From: Adineta vaga
Lineage: Eukaryota > Rotifera
Length of the DNA stretch: 64,000 nucleotides
Assembly: GCA_021613535.1 (NCBI GenBank)
Contig: CP075497.1
Span: forward strand, 9,982,001 to 10,046,000
Reading direction: 5' to 3'
Shown: one piece after another, positions 60,085 through 64,000 of the stretch
How the letters are laid out: the number at the start of each line of letters is the position of its first letter
How positions within the stretch are numbered: position 1 is the stretch's first letter
The notes under the pieces: generated by a model
What the model was told of the DNA's origin: nothing
The model's database searches: none
What the model saw: the letters and a program-made list of their open reading frames with translations, nothing else
Position numbers and translations under genes: made by a program

Positions 60085-60622
60085 TTAAGTTTCTTCATCG
60101 TGCAATGATTTCTTTTTCAATTCAAAACAATATGTTTTATCTATTGCATTTAATTTATTTGTTTTTCTTCAAATAATTTAGTCTTTCATTTCGAAATTCG
60201 TCTGACTATCCAATCTTTACGTATATATATATTTATGTTTCTGATTTCTATTCTTATTTTCTAGTGCTGATTTGATTCCAAATAAATCTTTCATTCTGTT
60301 GTGTGATTGATTTTTTTGCTGCTAGAATTTGTAAAACATATATCCCAAACGAAAAACTAAACAAAAGCACACAATATACAAACATAGAATATTGGAAGAC
60401 AGAAAAAAGACGAACAAAACACTTTTAAACATATTGTTCTTTCTTCATGACATTTAAACGAAATAGAATAAAGAATCGTTTAAGAAAATAAAGAATATAA
60501 CTTCTATGGAATGTAAACAAGATAATATAATACCGTTTAAAGACAAATATTCGAATAAATGCACAAGGTCAGACTTTGGCAAAAGCGAGAAAGAAAAAGA
60601 AACATGATTTTTATTTTACATT
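60085..60622. other. Convergent intergenic region VPS8 / Rabin8
   Basis: About 540 bp holding both 3' UTRs. AATAAA (+) at 60281-60286 suits VPS8. For the Rabin8-like gene, TTTATT occurs at 60610-60615, too near the stop to be convincing, and at 60154-60159 farther off. No gene seen. Confidence 0.5.
60281..60286 (+). terminator. Poly(A) signal of VPS8
   Basis: AATAAA about 200 nt past the stop codon, followed by a T/G-rich stretch (TTCTGTTGTGTGATTG). Confidence 0.5.
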
Positions 60623-62343
60623 TTACAATCCAAGACGAGCAAAAGCCATTTGCTTTCGAAGTTCGATTATTTTATTATATCGACTACGAGCTAGAAAAAG
60701 AACGTTATTCCAATGAAAAATACTTTATCTTCTCCACTTTCAATTCACTTACTATCACTTTTCACAAGTCCCGATTGCACATGACGAATAAACGTAAAAA
60801 AATCACATACAGCTGCTATCTATTAGAAATTTAATCAATGATCACATGAATATATATATATATACATATAACAATGAAATCATACTCGATTTCGAGATAA
60901 ACGTGATATCGGATACCATTCACCATTTTCACCTAATCGAACACGATAATTACATTGACATAAATCACCTGTTAATGAACAAATTCTAAAACAATGAAAG
61001 AATACATTTCCATTCGAATCTTTTCGTACACACTAAAAAAAGAAAAGAACAAAACTTACTTCATATTTTCATCAATTGTTCTCATATGACATGTTTCCAT
61101 TGTCACATCATTTTGTTCGATAGCTGTAAGAATCTTTGATGATAACTATTCAATCACAAAAAAAGAGAAATAATTCAATTGAATCTTTTCAATATCATTT
61201 TCTTACATCCGAATTTGGAAATGTTAAACATGGAGATATATCTTCACCATAAACTCGATGCATAAATGCAGATAAATCTTGACCAATCGATGGTTTTTCT
61301 TCCCAACGAGCAAATTCTCGTAATAATACATTATCAACCTATAAGAAAAAAAATCATTCAATTCAATTTATCAAAGCAAATTATTCATGCTATATATAAA
61401 TGAAAGTTATTAGTTTGCGCTTAATTAAAGCCTTCTTACCATAGGCCAATCATCCTATGTATTAATATGATTAAATAGAAATGATAAAAATAAGATTTCT
61501 AGAAAAACAAATATATATATATATATATTTATCTATTACTTACAACATTTGTATCGGTTTGAAGTGAGATTTCAATCGATGATAATGATTGTTGTAGATC
61601 TGATGATGAACGTTTATGAAGTTTTTCTCGTACCATCTGACGAATACTTGATTGTGGAGGTTGTAGTAGTTGTTGTTCGGTGGAGGATATTGTAGATATT
61701 AAAGGAATAGAACGATTAGTAAAGGAGGAAGATGAACGACAATTATTTATAATTTCTTTTAATTCACTGACAGTCTTTTTTAATTGAGTATTTTCGACAA
61801 CAAGTGCATCGACCTAAGAGAAGAAAATTTCTTTTCAAATTCTTTTTTTCTTTTCAAATTATTTACTGTTTGATTGGCAGTTTTAAGTCTTTGTTCAGCG
61901 TTGGCTTGTGCATATTTAGCTTGTTCGACCATGGAATGTGCAGACTAATAAAAGTATCAATAGAAACAATTGACGAGTTTTTTTGAACATTACTTCGAAT
62001 AAAGATGCAGTTAGATCTTCAATTTCTCGATCGGTATTTTGTCTCATTTCATGAGCACGTTGAATTTGTTCATCTTTTGTTCTTAAATCATCTTTTACTT
62101 TTTGTAATTCATCCAGTAATGTTGTAGCTGATGATGAATGTTCGAGTGATTCAGATGATGGACCAACAACATTATCAATACTAAATGCTCTGTAAATATT
62201 GTCCAAATCAATTAATCTTTCGAATTAAAAGGAAAAATAAATACATACGAATCAACACTATTGGCATCACTAATGTCACTACGATGATCAGGTATGGAAT
62301 CGCTTGGATGATTATTATTGGACGTTTGTTCCATCATCATCAT
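60623..62343 (-). CDS. RAB3IP: Rabin8/RAB3IP-type Rab guanine nucleotide exchange factor (Sec2 family)
   Basis: A spliced minus-strand gene; the first of several in-frame ATGs is at 62341-62343 and TAA is at 60623-60625. The Sec2 coiled coil is at 62.1-61.75 kb: LLDELQKVKDDLRTKDEQIQ, NTDREIEDLTASLFE, then SAHSMVEQAKYAQANAEQRL, the Rab-contacting region (vertebrate form EELTASLFEEAHKMV). A Ser-rich linker follows. The C-terminal domain is diagnostic: RVYGEDISPCLTFPNSDLS, ICSLTGDLCQCNYRVRLGEN, IAAVCDFFTFIRHVQSGLVK and the end IIELRKQMAFARLGL. Rabin8 activates Rab8 and is recruited by Rab11 and the exocyst in ciliogenesis and polarised secretion. Length about 430 residues. A 15-nt microexon (61440-61454, DDWPM) precedes VDNVLLREFARWEEKP. 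Long antisense frames over the last exons are shadows. Confidence 0.92.
61440..61454 (-). other. 15-nt microexon of the Rabin8 gene
   Basis: On the minus strand, ...AATACATAG precedes GATGATTGGCCTATG, which is followed by GTAAGAAGG. The exon before ends at ACAAATGTT (phase 0) and the next begins GTTGATAATGTA (phase 0), so inclusion adds DDWPM and skipping keeps the frame. Confidence 0.75.
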
Positions 62344-64000
62344 CTTGAAGAAAACTACAAGTGGGAATAGTGACGCTTCGTTTTATGCTTCAATGAGCAA
62401 AGTAAAGGAAAGAAAATAAAAACGTTGTACGGATTGTATGTTAAGTATCTAAAGAAGAAAAAAAATAGTTTTCTTTTTCGAAATAAAAAAAAAGGTCTAT
62501 GCTATTCTTGTTCTTTTTTTTTGCTATATGAAAATGTCTTATCAATTTTATATTAAAAAAGAAAGACGAAAGAAAATAAATCATGCATAATCTACGATTG
62601 AATTTCCCTCCGGATTCTACGACATATCGATAGAAAATGATTATATAAATACTTTCTTTATTCGAGAAAAATCATCATTAGACTCAACGTCATTGTTGAT
62701 ATAAATAATGATTCATTTAATGTCAAAAAATTCCTTGTTTTTTTAAAAGTATATTCCTTATCAAGGATTATTTAAAATGCAAAAAAAAACAAATGATAAT
62801 GACGTCGAAGAATTTAATGAAACAAAACAATATAGAAAAAAAAACGAGAGAATAGAGAAAAAAAATTGGCTAGTGCACACACATGACAACCTCGCTCATG
62901 CATCTACTTAGTCGCATACTTTCTGTCTTCCTGAAGAACGAACGAACAAACGAAAGAGAAAAGAAAATGTGAATCATAATTACTTATTCACCATTCATGA
63001 TTTGAGAAGATAGATGGGAGTAGTTCATCATTTACCTTTTCTTTTTTCTTTCATTCATTCTTGATTCTCAAATGATGGTAATTAACAGAACAGTATAACG
63101 TATCGACAAACAAGGTCGTGTCTTTCTTTTCTAGTCATGAGAAATTGATTTCTTGCTATATCAATGTCATATGTCTAGTTTTAAAAATATGGAATTTGAT
63201 GGTTTCGTATTAACAATAAATTTGCGAAAACTTGAACAATTGCTGTTTTCTATTTTGTTTTGATTGTTGACTAAAGCAAAAGAAAAAGAAGTACATATCC
63301 TTGGAAAAAAGAACGAAATTATTTATAAAACATAAGATTTCTTTTATTTATTCATTTATGTTTTAAAAATAAATCGACTATTTTGGTTGGCATGAAATGA
63401 TGATCTTGAAAATTTAAAGTTTTCTTTTTACAAAATGTCGCGTATATCATACATCATCGCACTTTCTTATATTCAATCAATGTTTTCACACTTATGCTCT
63501 CTGCCATTGTCGTTTTGTTCTTTTTTCTTCTCCTTAACAATAACAGAATTATAGCAACACATAGTTTTCTCTTTAAGTGACGCTTACTACTGGCATCGTT
63601 TTTCAAATCAATAAAGAAAAATCTGAACAGGACATCTGAAAAGAAGGAAAAAAAAGGTCTATATTTTCTGGATGTTGTTACACGTTCAAAAGTAAACATC
63701 ATTGATCAAGGCATTTTTTTTCTTCATATTTGTAACTAAACATGTGCATAATCTAATATATTTTTCTGATTAGAAAATAAGTCGAAGCTAATTTTCATTT
63801 TTTCGAAAACGAATATTTAAATTGAGATAATGACTTAAATGCAAGTACGAAAATGTTTTGTTCGTTGTTTTATACCTTGAAGCAATTGGAGAAAAATGAG
63901 AGATGAAGAAAAAAAAAGAAGAAAGAAACCATTTGTTATTCAAACTCTTTTTTTTCACTTTTCTCATTTCATTTTTAACGTTTTAAACACTGTCATTTCA
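62344..64000. other. Intergenic region upstream of Rabin8
   Basis: About 1.65 kb of AT-rich DNA with many A and T runs. The Rabin8 promoter should lie next to 62343. The frame at 63454-63702 (-) is Arg/Lys/Phe-rich, lacks splice context and family resemblance, and is not called. No RNA gene or transposon end recognised. Confidence 0.55.

Noticed and set aside
60559-60834. Plus-strand 91-codon ORF
   Set aside because: It is antisense to the last exons of the Rabin8 gene, whose minus-strand translation is conserved (IAAVCDFFTFIRH...).

Overview
The window looks like nuclear DNA of a small-genome animal, most likely a bdelloid rotifer. That placement is an inference from style: strong AT richness, GT-AG introns mostly 50-80 nt long, dense genes on both strands, and a clearly metazoan gene set (Furry, DZIP1, SID-1-family channel, PLXDC, stathmin, Rabin8, VPS8). 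No rRNA, tRNA, CRISPR array, plasmid or viral gene was seen.

Layout. 1-285 (-) is the 5' end of a secreted-protein gene that runs off the window; 286-4124 is gene-poor. 4125-4526 (-) is a CD225/dispanin-like membrane protein. 5150-28412 holds four minus-strand genes head to tail: Furry, a coiled-coil protein, a WD40 protein and DZIP1/Iguana. From 28823 the strands alternate: SIDT channel (+), EF-hand protein (-), PLXDC/TEM7-like receptor (+), two tandem full-length ABCB (P-glycoprotein type) transporters (+), an SRSF10-like splicing factor (-), stathmin (+), VPS8 (+) with a thioredoxin-like gene nested antisense in one intron, and a Rabin8/RAB3IP-type exchange factor (-). 62344-64000 holds no gene I can support.

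Themes. DZIP1 and Rabin8 act in cilium assembly; VPS8 (CORVET) and Rabin8 act in Rab-dependent membrane traffic; Furry and stathmin act on cell shape and microtubules. The ABCB pair is a tandem duplication. The genes are otherwise housekeeping or cell-biological, and the order looks like ordinary compact animal synteny rather than one pathway cluster.

Most notable structures: (1) a ~780-bp block around nucleotide-binding domain 1, introns included, that is nearly identical between the two otherwise diverged ABCB copies, pointing to recent gene conversion; (2) a ~1-kb foldback element with 22-bp terminal inverted repeats and 19-bp tandem units around TTATAA inside an ABCB intron; (3) an antisense nested gene with an MGCC N-terminus and a CPYS thioredoxin motif in VPS8; (4) a 15-nt microexon in the Rabin8 gene; (5) SIDT and EF-hand genes whose poly(A) signals imply overlapping 3' ends. 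I see no clearly novel multi-gene system. Spliced models were built by eye, so exon edges are approximate unless stated.
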